64,000 nucleotides of DNA. Origin: Typha latifolia. Its lineage: Eukaryota > Streptophyta > Magnoliopsida > Poales > Typhaceae. Numbering within the stretch: position 1 is the first letter of the stretch; the number at the start of each line of letters is the position of its first letter. Position numbers and translations under genes: made by a program. Location: positions 3,348,001-3,412,000 of the forward strand of contig CM034106.1 of the NCBI GenBank assembly GCA_019914945.1, given 5' to 3'. Below are positions 21,656-32,250 of the stretch, in pieces. Under the pieces are notes generated by a model. That model saw only the letters and a list, made by a program, of their open reading frames with translations, searched no databases and had not been told where the DNA came from.

Positions 21656-22577
21656 TGTTACGATCACGCCTCTGGCTATGGAGCTCTGATACCAGCTTGA
21701 TATGATCTCGCCTTTTTGGTGAAGGGTCTTCCAATTCTTGATCTGGACTAGATCTGGCACGGAACTTTGAAATAAGATCCCGAAATATGCCGACGTCGGA
21801 TCGACGTGAAACTTTGATATGTTGTAGCCCCAGAAAAGAGCTTTCCAACAAATCTCGAGATATCGTCCGATTTGTGGACAAAGATCAGATGGTATGTTTT
21901 GGATCCATGGATGAAGGTACGTGATCCTAGGTAGTGGTGGTTGAAGGTGGACCAGCGTTAATGTGGTGGCACCGGTGAAAAGTGATGGTGGAAGGGTTGT
22001 GGTTGATGGAAGGATTAGGGCAAGTGATGGATAGATTGGACGAAGGGGGAGAAGAGGGCCACCCCTAAGGGACTAGGGTGATTAGCCGGACGAGGAAGGT
22101 TAGAAGCGGCGTCGCCGGGGATTGAGAGAACGGGAGCGAAGAAGACGAAGGAGGCAAGGCAAAACTCAATCTCAATAATCAATTAATTTGGTTGCCTACC
22201 ACATCCTTTTATAGGCTAACCAACAACTCAAATTAACCCTAAAAACACAATTTTTGCCGACCGCGTTCGAACTCGCCCGACCGCGTTCGAACGCACCGAA
22301 TTAGCACTTCTGGATTTGCGAACGTGATGCAGGCGTTCGAACGCAGGAGCGAACGCGCCTGTCGATATTTGCGAATGCGATGCAGGCGTTCGAACACTAT
22401 CTTCACCCACGTTCACAACCCTGTTCACAAACCGCGTTCGAACTCACTCCACCCGCGTTCGAACGCGACTTATAGAAACTTATTTTAATGGAAACTAAAC
22501 ACTAAAACATGAAACCAATAACACTCCTAAAGTGAATCCATGCTCGAGACGACGTCGGTGAAGTCTGAATCGTATCA
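21656..22577 (-). repeat. Chr-A LTR, 3' LTR of the gag-only element
   Basis: TGTTACGATC...GAATCGTATCA with array (22258-22470), TATA (CTATAAAAGG, minus, about 22205) and an internal PBS-like GGTATCAGAGC near 21690. Confidence 0.92.
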
Positions 22578-23659
22578 CAAGTCCAACTGTCTTTCAAGTG
22601 TATCTTCATGGCCCTATGTTTGTCTTCCATAAGCACCGCATCTTCGAAGGCCTCCTTTAAGGTTCTAGGCCTTAAAGTCCTCACATCGGCTTGTATGTCA
22701 CCCCGTAGCCCGGAGATGAAGGTGTTGCGAAGTTGCTGATCCGTCCATGGTGGATGACATCGGCTACTAATCCTCTCAAATTCTTCTTGGTATGACCCAA
22801 CCGTGGTCTTTTGCACTGTCTTTGAGAGGAGAGCATCAAAGTCTTCATATCTCGATGCTCCAAATCGCCGTGTGATATCGGTGCAAAATTCAGCCCAAGT
22901 TTCGATAGCCTTAGTGGCATTGGCTGCTCGAAACCAATGAAGCGCCGCATCCTCAAGGTGGAAGCTCGCAAGCGTCACCTTGTACTCTTCCGCCATTCCT
23001 TGGTATGCAAAGAATTGCTGCACCCTATACAACCAATCGATCGAGTCGCCAACTTTGAACTTGGGGAATTCGAGACGCACGACTTGTCCACGGATGCCAT
23101 TGTCTCGTTCCGGATCATGTCCTTGTCTAACCGGGGGAGGATGCACCATGAAGGGTTGATGATCCCTCCTTCGGTTTTGATTAACTTGCCGTGGTTCCGG
23201 ATCGTATTGACCCGTCCACAGATCTTGATCTCCAAGGCGGTCTCCATAGTGGTTCACCCGTTGGATGGGTTCACCTGCAACTGGACCTGGTGTAACCATC
23301 CTTGCTTGCCTCTGCCCATAGGGTGGTGGTAGCAGCGGCTCTTGTGGTTGCAAAGGCTGAACCGGTGGGGGTGGGTTCAAGGGGGTGGACTCGCGTCGTG
23401 GGGTCGATGGTGCTTTCCCATTCGCCATTGCTTCCCTTGTCGCCCGTAGTTCCCGCATCATCTCCATCATCATCTAGTTGTTGATGGCCATTTGCTCTGA
23501 AAGAGACCCCAACACGGCTTGAACGCTAGGTTCTTCCGTATTCTGATTAGATCGGGCGGTTCCACGGGTGGAAGTCCCTGCAATCATTTCTCCCTCCTCT
23601 ATTGGGAGAATCTCTTCTTCCTCATCTCGCCGTGCAGCCATGGATCTAGTTGTCGTCAT
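22578..23659 (-). pseudogene. Chr-A gag, C-terminally truncated
   Basis: Starts at 23659 with MTTTRSMAARRDEEEEILP. A TAG at the NNQM position (near 23475) replaces a Gln. The frame then continues about 300 codons through a Pro/Gln-rich linker and the retrotransposon gag homology (VRLEFPKFKVGDSIDWLYRV, FHLEDAALHWFRAA, ERISSRCHPPWTD, DIQADVRTLRPRTLKEAF). It ends in the LTR with the zinc knuckle missing. Gag normally forms the virus-like particle in the cytoplasm. Confidence 0.92.
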
Positions 23660-23700
23660 TGGAAGCGCTTGTCCGAGGAACGGTGGCTCTGATATCAGCT

Positions 23701-24657
23701 TGTTATGATCACGCCTCTGAATATGGAGCTCTGATACCAGCTTGATACGATCTCGCATTTTTGGTGAAGGGTCGATCTCTTCCAATTCTTGATCTGGACT
23801 AGATCTGGCACGGAACTTTGAAATAAGATCCCGAAATATGCCGCCATCGGATTGACGTGAAACTTTGATATGTTGTAGCCCCAGAAAAGAGCTTTCCAAC
23901 AAATCTAGTTGCAGACAAATCGGATGTGGGTATCTCGAGATATCGTCCTATTTGTGGACAAAGGTCAGATGGTATGTTTTGGATCCGTGGATGGAGGCAC
24001 GTGATCCTAGGTAATGGTGGTTGAAGGTGGACCGGCGTTAATGTGGTGGCACCGGTGAAAAGTGATGGTGGAAGGGTTGTGGTTGATGGAAGGATTAGAG
24101 CAAGTGATGGATAGATTGGACGAAGGGGGAGAAGAGGGCCACCCCTAAGGGACTAGGGTGATTAGCCGGACGAGGAAGGTTAGAAGCGGCGTCGCCGGGG
24201 ATTGGGAGAACGGGAGCGAAGAAGACGAAGGAGGCAAGGCAAAACTCAATCTCAATAATCAATTAATTTGGTTGCCTACCACATCCTTTTATAGGCTAAC
24301 CAACAACTCAAATTAATCCTAAAAACACAATTTTCGTCGACCGCGTTCGAACTCGCCCGACTGCGTTCGAACGCACCGAATTAGCTCTTCTGGATTTGCG
24401 AACGCGATGCAGGCGTTCGAACGTAGGAGCGAACACGCCTGTCGGTATTTGCGAACGCGATGCAGGCGTTCGAACACTATCTTCACCCACGTTCACAACC
24501 CTGTTCACAAACCGCGTTCGAACTCACTCCACCCGCGTTCGAACGCGACTTACAAAAACTTCTTTTAATGGAAATTAAACACTAAAATATGAAACCAAAA
24601 ACACTCCTAAAGTGAATCCATGCTCGAGACGACGTCGGTGAAGTCCGAATCGTATCA
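23701..24657 (-). repeat. Chr-A LTR, 5' LTR of the gag-only element
   Basis: TGTTATGATC...GAATCGTATCA, array 24338-24545. The PBS just outside (about 23687-23699) is mutated to TGATATCAGAGCC, and a further PBS-like copy lies inside the U5 end near 23735. Confidence 0.92.
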
Positions 24658-24662
24658 CAAGT

Positions 24663-25822
24663 CCCTACAATTTGAAAAACTTCGTCAAAAATTCACTCAT
24701 AAATACACGATAATGATCTGAGACAATCATGCGTGGCATGCCATGTAACTGAGCAACATCTCTAACAAAACTTTCAGCCACCAACTTTGCTGAAAACGGA
24801 TGTGACAATGCCGAAAAGTGTGCATACTTACTCAATCTGTCAACCACCATAAAGATAACAGAATAACCACGTACCAGTGGAAGACCCTCTATGAAATCCA
24901 TAGAATTGTCTTCCCAAATATGGTCCGGTATAGGGAAAGGCTGAAGTAATCTGGCCAGTTTCAATATGGTTGCCTTAACACTTTAACGGACTTCGCAAGC
25001 AGGGATAAGACTCTTCACATCCTGCCTCAATCTTGGCCATGTGCAACTCTGATATATCTTTCTATAAGTCCTCAAGACACCCTCATGACCAGCTTCTAGA
25101 GTTTGGTGGAAGTGCTCCTACAATTTCTACCGCAATCCTTCATTTGTAGGCACTCGAATGCATCTGCAATCTAGTAGCAAACCGCCTCGATTCTCCAACT
25201 CTAGATGGCACTCTGGATCATCCATCACCTCTTGCAACAATCTCAAAACATCTAGGTCAAATGTATGTGCATACCTCAGCTCGTCAAGGAAGGGAAAGGT
25301 AGGAGAAGAATAGGCTATAAGCTCGGCAGTATCGGGTTATCGCGATAGTGCATCCGCCGCTCTATTTTTCGTTCCCTTCTTGTATGGAAAACTCCATTAA
25401 TCGATTTGTATAATGAATCGTCTACCGATCAAATAAAGCCTCTACTTTATCGCCACATGCACAATTGCCAACATCTCTCTCATAAATCGATAATTGCTGA
25501 GATTTTTCTGATAAAGCCTTGCTAAGATAGGCAATGGGATGTCCTCTTTGCATTAGTACAGCTCCTATGCTAACTCTCAACATATCACATTCCACAATGA
25601 ACTCTTTGGTGAAGTCCGATAGCGCTAAAACGGGAGCCGTCGTCTTTGCTGTTTTCATCCGTCCATCTAAAAGAGTCCTTCTTTAACAAAGAAGTGAGAG
25701 GATCAACGATCTTGCCATATCCTGCGATGAATCGACGATAATATCCGGTCATCCCCAAATATCCTCTCAATCCGGTGATAGTAGTCGGAATAGGCCAAGT
25801 TGTCATGCATTCAACCTTTTGG
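24663..25822 (-). pseudogene. Chr-B RT end, RNase H and integrase N-terminal half
   Basis: In coding order: KVECMTTWPIPTTITGLRGY, TGYYRRFIAGYGK (RT thumb), KDSFRWTDE, then DFTKEFIVECDML and IGAVLMQRGHPIAYLSKALS (RNase H, with the first catalytic Asp), a decayed integrase zinc region, and the integrase core start DNSMDFIEGLP, VVDRLSKYAHF, MIVSDHYRVFMSEF. In that last motif the usual catalytic sequence SDRD is changed to SDHY. Several frameshifts. RT 5' of KVECM is cut by the palindromic insert at 25823. Confidence 0.88.
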
Positions 25823-26398
25823 TGCATTCGAACACGATCGGGCACGTTCGAACGCGATCAGCGGTTATCCTCTAGAATTAGGGTTACATATGTTTTTAGG
25901 ACTTGTTGGCTAGCCTCTATAAATATGTGGAAGGCAGCTAACTTCATTATGCTGTTGGATTATTGATTTCTTGCCTCTCTATCATCTATCTACCCTAATC
26001 TCCCTCCTCCCTCTTCACCATCCTTCCACCTCTACCATTGGCAAGGTTTTCTCCTAACTTCTAATCTCCCTCGACTATTGAACCACCCCTCTTCTTTGGG
26101 ATCTCCACCACTTCATTCCCTTCGTCTATATCCCTTAATTACATCCACAATCCATCTTTATCTCTACCACCATCACCCATGTTATTCCATATATTTCATC
26201 CCTACTACAGTTCGAATCGTAAATATGAAAGTTGTTGATTAGGAAGTTATGGATCTAATCCAATTGGTTTCGTAATTCTCTGACTATAGGAGAATATTTG
26301 ATGAATATTTTCCCACAGTTGCGCAGACTGATTCCTACAATACATTTAGATCTTGAAGGAATAGTTGCGTAGCTTATCTTTAGTTCCAAATCTTATCA
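25823..26398 (+). repeat. Chr-B-type LTR (plus), U3 truncated
   Basis: Starts within the motif array (GTTCGAACGCGATC near 25845), TATA box TATAAATA at 25918-25925, the leader CTTGCCTCTCTATC, then U5 to CTTATCA. It reads opposite to the surrounding Chr-B RT and opens the palindromic insert. Confidence 0.88.
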
Positions 26399-26401
26399 AT
26401 T

Positions 26402-26434
26402 TGGTATGAGAGCCTATCAAGTTGTATCAGAGTA
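26402..26434 (+). promoter_or_regulatory. Doubled primer binding site
   Basis: TGGTATGAGAGCC (26402-26414) is followed by a second copy, TTGTATCAGAGTAGG, after a repeat of the LTR-end word TATCA. Confidence 0.75.
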
Positions 26435-26456
26435 GGTGAACCTCAGACCTTCATTA

Positions 26457-28655
26457 ATGGTTGAAACAAGGAAGATGACATCAATAAGGAGACCTATGGA
26501 GAGCGCACACTGACAAGGGAGGACTTAATCCACGATGACCCTAATCGTGAAGCCGATTCCTTTGGAGCGACCACCGCAGGACCGAGTCAACCAACGTCCA
26601 TGAGTGGGAATATAGATGAACTTAGGGGCATGTTTTATATATTGATGCATAGAGTTGACTCAATTCTAAAGGATCACAATGATTTCAAAGAATGTCATGA
26701 ACTGATTTGATTCGTTATCTCCTCGACGACGATCGGAGTTTCAAGAAGGACCAGCACAGTGGGACCTCATCGAACTGATACCCCATAAGTCCAGGTGCAT
26801 CATGCGAGTGTCAATGATCCCCTTTTACCTATGCCCAGACATCATTCCCCACCTCCGTTGCAAAACCCAAGACCGGCGGTGGTGGAATTTGATAGGCGTG
26901 CGGCACTAGTACGCTTCGTCGATGAGGAGGATTGGCACTATGAGGATGAGGTTGATCCCTATGGAGATGGTGATGGACGTGCTCGAGGATTTAGAGAAGG
27001 TGATCAACCTGCACAAAGGTTAAGACCTGAACCAAGGATCTTTTGCGAACCCGACAATGCTCTTCAGGGGAGAACCGCATGCTTGGACTTTCCAAAATTC
27101 TAAGGCGGTGATCCAACAGATTGGGTGTTTCAAGTTGAACAATATTTTGAATATCAAGGTACAATGGAAGATGCAACAGACCAAATGGCAAGCTTTCACC
27201 TCCAAGAAATGGCATTGCAGGAATAGATCGGTTATTCGTGGTGGTAGATTTACCAGATGGGCTAATTTTTGTAGGAGGATTACACACAGATTTGGGACAG
27301 CGGGATATGAAGATTTTGCTGCCACATTAAGCAAGATGGTTCAGAGGACAACCGTATTGGAATACCAAGTTGAGTTTAAAAAAGTTAGTAGTCGTTGTGA
27401 GCCACCGTGGCCCGAACGGGCATCGATAAGTACATTTATGATACGATTCGGACTTAACCGATGTCGTCTCGAGCATGGATACACTTTAGGAGTGTCTTTG
27501 TTTCTTATTTTAATATTTAATTTCCAAGAAAATAACTTTTTTGTAAGTCGTGTTCGAACGCGGGTGGAGTGAGTTCGAACGCGGTTGTGAGAGTGTGCAT
27601 TGTGCGTTTGAATGCCCCGTTTGAACGCACTATGAACGCCTGCATCGCGTTCGCAAATCCAGAGAAGAGAGAACTCTGTGCGTTCGAACGCGGTCAGCGA
27701 AATTGTATTATTTAGGGTTAATTTTGAGTTGTTTGGTTAGCCTCTAAAAGGGATGTGGATGGCAACCAAAAGATTATTATTGAAGATTGAGTTTTGCCTT
27801 GCCTCCTTCGTCTTCTTCACTCTCATTCTCTCAATTCCTGGCGACGCCGCTTCTAACCTCCCTCGATCGGCTAATCACCCTAGACCCTTAGGGGCGGCCC
27901 TCTCCTTCCCCTTCTTCCAATCTATCCAACACTTTCCCTAACACTTCCATCAACCATAACCTTTTCATCACCACTTTTCACTGGTGCCACCCCACAAACG
28001 CCGGTCCACCTCCAACCACCCTCATCCTAGGATCTCGTGCCTCCATCGATGGATCCTAAATAGACCACCCTGATGTTCATCCACTAATTGGACGATATCT
28101 CGAGATCCCCACATCTGATTTGCCTAAAATTTGATTTGTTAGAAAGCTCTTTTCTAGGGCTACAAAATATCTATATTTCACATCGATCCGACAGCAGAAA
28201 AATTTATGCCAGATCCAGTCCATATCAGAGAATTAGAAGAGATCAATCCTTAGCCCAAGGGGAGATCGTATCAATTTATTTCAGGGCTGCGAGATGAGAT
28301 ACAAGCGGATGCTCATGCTCTATTTCCTACTACTCTTGAGAAGGCCTTTGAGAAGGCCGTGAGGATGGAAAAAAGCATATGGCTCTAAAGATGGCAGCGA
28401 AAACTAATTGGGGCAACCGAGAAGGATGATTTGCACTTGGAAAGCCGGCTGGAAATTCTGCGGTTTCAAATACAGCGACTATGAGTACTAGACCACGACC
28501 ACCTTTAAGACCTTCTTCTGATGTTAGAGGAGGCACAAGAGCCCGTTCGAACTCTCAGTCCTACTCAGCTGGAGTAGCGAAGAGCGAAGGGTCTTTGCTT
28601 TCGATGTGATGAGCATTTCACCCTCGGTCATCGGTGTTCTAAATCGATTTGGAGT
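26457..28655 (+). pseudogene. Chr-B gag, split by a solo LTR
   Basis: Start MVETRKMTSIRRPMES at 26457, then many stops and frameshifts. Recognisable gag blocks: GDPTDWVFQVEQYFEYQG-like (about 27110), RWANFCRRITHRFGTAGYED, KMVQRTTVLEYQVEF and SSRCEPPWPE. After the insertion at 27439-28273 it resumes SGLRDEIQADAHALFPTTLE. The zinc knuckle near 28590-28650 is out of frame. Similarity of each block is clear; no intact protein. Confidence 0.88.
27439..28273 (+). mobile_element. Solo Chr-A LTR (835 bp), TSD ATTTA
   Basis: TGATACGATTCGGAC...GAGATCGTATCA with short array (27550-27705) and a decayed TATA region (CTAAAAGGGATG). Flanks ATTTA at 27434-27438 and 28274-28278. Removing it restores gag (STFI joined to SGLRDEIQ). 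Confidence 0.95.
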
Positions 28656-29761
28656 GTGATGCTTATCGACAGTATTGAGGAGGATGATGAGGTTGTTGAT
28701 GATGGAGAGTGTCTAGAGGTGGTCTATGAGGAGACCGTTGAGGAGGGCGTGGAGGAAGATATCCAAGCTGAAATATCGATGCATGCATATTCGGGTACTT
28801 CCTTGCCGATGACGTTACGAGTAGACAAACTCGTTCGAAAGCATTGTGTGCATATCCCCATCGACTCGAGGAGTACACACAACTTTCTAGATGTCAGGTT
28901 AGTAAGGAGATTGGGTTTGGATTCCAAACCGACCACAGGATTTGACGTTGCTATTGGAGACGGCATGAAGCTTAAGGCGAAAAGAGTGGACATTGTCTTT
29001 GGTACTTAGTGGTTACAGAGATTGGGACCCATCACATTTGATTTCTAGAGTGTGTGGATAAAATTTAAAGAAGGAAACAAAGATGTGTGGCTGGATGGTG
29101 TTCGGTTTTCGCCGATTCCTGTGATACAGCCTATGATGGGGCTGCCTTGCGAGTATGATTTGGCCTATCTTCTTCAGTTAGGACCGGCAGGAGATGAGCC
29201 TCAAATGAGTTCAGGTACTACTATTCAATTTTCTAAATTATTAGATAACTTTTCAGGACTGTTTGAGGAGCCATAGGAGTTGCAAAAAGATTGCCACGTG
29301 AGGCCATATCAGTATCCACATATGCAAAAAGAAGTTATCTCAAAGATGGTAGCCGAGATCTTAGAGGAAGGCCTCAGACAACCAAGTCACAGCTCATACT
29401 CATCCCCCCTGCTATTGGTGCGAAAAAAGGACGGGACATGACATTTTTGTGTCGACTATCGGGCACTAAATGTTGTTACCATCAAGGATCAGTATCATAT
29501 TTCGGTTATTGAGGAGCTACTGCATGAGCTTGCAGGGGCGACTATATTCAGCAAACTTGACTTACGGGCTAGGTATCATCAAATTAGAGTTTACCCGGCG
29601 GATGTGCACAAAACTGCATTTCGGACTCCGGATGGGCATTATGAGTTTCGGGTGATGCCTTTTGGTCTCACCAATGCTCCAACTACTTTTTAAGGCCTCA
29701 TGAATGATATATTTCAGCCTCTCTTGCGAAGGTATGTCTTGGTATATTTTGACGACATCTA
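28656..29761 (+). pseudogene. Chr-B protease and partial RT
   Basis: The spacer SIEEDDEVVDDGECLE leads to ISMHAYSGT and a protease whose active site is changed from IDSGSTHNF to IDSRSTHNF (Gly to Arg). RT follows at about 29290-29761: [28 protein letters not shown], a stop, [40 protein letters not shown], a stop, and YVLVYFDD at the break. RT is truncated exactly after the catalytic DD. Confidence 0.9.
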
Positions 29762-30066
29762 AAAGAGTCCTTCAGCTGTGTAACCACTGAGCACCAAGGA
29801 CAAATGTGACGGGTCCCAAACTTTGTAACCACTGAGCACCAAGGATAATGTCCGCTCCTCGTAGCGCCAAGGGATACAAGTCCATAATGATGTCGTGTCC
29901 TTGCACCCGTATACCGACTCGGCGACACAAGCTCTCTGCCCTCAGCTTCGTGCCGTCTCCAATAGCAACATCAAACCCCGTAGTCAGTTCGGCATCCAAA
30001 CCCAATCTCCTCACTAACCTCTCGTCTAAAAAGTTGTGTGTACTCCCTGAATCAATGAGGAATTCT
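29762..30066 (-). pseudogene. Chr-B protease fragment, inverted arm
   Basis: Reads RRLGLDAELTTGFDVAIGDG, CRRVGIRVQGHDI, LYPLALRGADIILGAQWLQS. The TGTAACCACTGAGCACCAAGG block occurs twice about 45 bp apart (29778 and 29823), so LGAQWL is duplicated. It begins with about 17 bp (ATCTAAAAGAGTCCTTC) that belong to the RT/RNase H spacer, a scrambled fold-back junction. Confidence 0.85.
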
Positions 30067-30330
30067 CTATTTCGAAATCATCACATCACAATATTAAATT
30101 TATTTATATTTATTTATATTTATATTATTATTTTTATATAATTATTATATTTTTATTGCCTTCGCACATGGAGTCAAACCTTGTTTGTTGGGGTCACGAT
30201 TCGTGGTCAAGACGGAGAAAGTGGCGACGAGTTACTTCCTGACCCATCATCAAGTCAGGCCAAAACAGGCACGATGGCAAGCAAGACAAACTTCCTACGT
30301 TTGAGTTGCCCCACGGCAAACTACTTGTAA
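30067..30330. other. Unassigned insert, AT-rich then unique
   Basis: Replaces about 30 bp of the protease-gag border. The first 90 bases are TTTATAT-type AT repeats; the rest (GGGGTCACGATTCGTGG, CAAGTCAGGCCAAAACAGG) occurs nowhere else in the window. No coding or TSD seen; TTGTAACGTCC is repeated at its right edge. Confidence 0.5.
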
Positions 30331-31863
30331 CGTCCATCTACTTGTAACGTCCTCGGTCCAGAAGTACCCGAATATGCATGCATCGATATTTCAGCTTGGA
30401 TATCTTCCTCAATGCCCTTCTCAACGGTCTCCTCATGGGTCTCCTCTGGACACTCTCCATCATCATCAATCTCATCATCCTCCTCAGGACCATCGATAAG
30501 CATCACACTCCCGATCAATTTAGAACACCAATGACCGAGGGTGAAACGCTCATCACATCGAAAGCAAATGCCCTTCGCTCTTCGCTCCTCCACCTGGGCA
30601 GGTGTGAGAGTTCGAACGGGGAGCCTAGTGCTCCTCTAACATCGAAAGAAGGTCTCAAAGGTGGTCGTGGTCTAGTAGTCGTAGTCGCTATTTTTGAAAC
30701 CGCAGAATTTGCAGCCGGCGTTCTAGTTGCAAACTGCCCTTCTCGGTTGCCCCAATTGGTTTTCGCTGCCATCTTTAGACCCTATGGTTTTGTTCCATCC
30801 TCACGCCCTTCTCAAAAGCCTCCTCAAGAGTAGTAGGGCATAGAGCACGAACATCCGCTTGTATCAACTCTCGCATCATTGAATTAAATGTACTCATCAA
30901 TGTACGTTCAGGCCACGGTGGCTCACAACGACTACGAAATCTTTCAAACTCAGCTTGGTACTCCAATACGGTTGTCCTTTGAACCATCTTGCTTAATGGG
31001 GCAGCAAAATCTTCATATGCCGCTGTCCCAAATCTACGTGTAATCCTCCCACAAAAATCAGCCCATTCGGTAAATCCACCACCACGAATAATCAATCTAT
31101 ACCAATGCAATGCCGTTCCTTGGAGGTGAAAGCTTGCCATCTAGACTTTTGCATCTTCTGTTGTACCTTGACAATCAAAATAATATTCCACTTGAAATAC
31201 CCAATCTGTTGGATCACCGCCTTAGAATTTTGGAAAGTCTAAACGCGCGGTTCTCCCCCGAATAGCATTGTCAGGTTCGCGAAAGATCATTTGTTCAGGT
31301 CTAAACCTTTGTGCATGTTGATCACCTTCTCTAAATCCTTGAGCACATCAATCACCATCTCCAAAGGGATCAATCTCATCCTCATAGTGCCAATCCTCCT
31401 CATCGACAAAGCACATCGGTGCCTCACGCCTCTCAGGTTCTAACATCGTCGGTCTTGGGTTTTGTAATTGGAAGTGGGGGATGATGTGAAGGCATAAGTA
31501 GGAGGGGATTAGTGACACTCATATGACGTGCCTGGACTTGTGGTGTATCAGTTCGATGGGGTCCCACTGCTGGTCCTTCTTGAAACTCCGTTCGTCATCG
31601 TGGAGATGACAAACCCAATCGATTCACGACATATTCCTTGAATTCATTGTGATCCTTTTGTATGTTGTCAACTCTATGCAACAATGTTTGGAACATGCCC
31701 CTTAGTTCATCCATATTCGAACCCATAGACGTTGGTTGACTTGGTCCTGCCGTGGTCACTCCAAGGGAATCGGCCTAACGGTCAGGATCATCGTGCATTG
31801 AGTCCTCCATTGTCGGTGTGCTCTCCATAGGTCTCCTTATTGATGTCATCTTGTTTCAACCAT
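30331..31863 (-). pseudogene. Chr-B gag, inverted arm
   Basis: Start codon at 31861-31863 (MVETR), then frameshifted gag: SFHLQGTALHWYRL, FCGRITRRFGTAAYEDFAA, EFERFRSRCEPPWPE, ADVRALCPTTLEEAF, and the zinc knuckle KGICFRCDERFTLGHWC (the CX2CX4HX4C ligands are recognisable, with CX2CDEX2F variants typical of this clade). Ends in the protease spacer ISMHAYSGTSGPRTLQV. Confidence 0.9.
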
Positions 31864-31883
31864 TAATGGAGGTTTGAGGTTCG

Positions 31884-31940
31884 CCTGGTCTGATACTAAT
31901 TGAAAGGGCTCTAATACCAATTGATATGGCTCTGATACCA
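31884..31940 (-). promoter_or_regulatory. Triple primer binding site array
   Basis: Minus strand carries TGGTATCAGAGCC (31928-31940), a decayed TGGTATTAGAGCC (31907-31919) and TAGTATCAGACCAGG (31884-31898), separated by TATCA/TTTCA words that resemble the LTR end. Confidence 0.8.
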
Positions 31941-31943
31941 ATT

Positions 31944-32250
31944 TGTTAATATCTAGAACCAAAAGATCGGCTACGGAACAATTCCTCAAGATATGAATTT
32001 ATTGTAGGAAGCAATCCGCGCAACCGTGGGAAAATATTCGTCAGATATTTTCCTTTTGTTATAAAGTTACAAAACCAATTGGGTTGGATCCGTATCTTCC
32101 TAATATACAATTTTCGTATTTGTACCCTTCACAGATTTGAACTATAGCAGGGACAAAAATATAAAATAACGTGGGTGATAGTGGTGGTGACGGGTGGAGT
32201 GGATGTTAGGGTTATGGATGGGTATGGAGATGAGGGTGGAGTATGGAAGT
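31944..32250 (-). repeat. Chr-B-type LTR, segment 1 of 3 (U5 side)
   Basis: TGTTAATATC start, U5 block, then the GGTGGAGTGGATGTTAGGG core. Interrupted at GAAGT by Cop-S (32251-44092); continues at 44093 and again at 47926. Confidence 0.9.

Larger units (their letters stand above)
21656..24657 (-). mobile_element. Chr-A element reduced to LTR-gag-LTR, TSD CAAGT
   Basis: LTRs at 21656-22577 (922 bp) and 23701-24657 (957 bp) flank only a partial gag. TSD CAAGT at 21651-21655 and 24658-24662, inside Chr-B integrase; removing it joins KFFKL to the SSAYHPQTDG segment. The left LTR lacks short blocks present in the right LTR, including one of about 29 bp near 21857. The interior has no pol and no recognisable polypurine tract. 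Confidence 0.93.
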
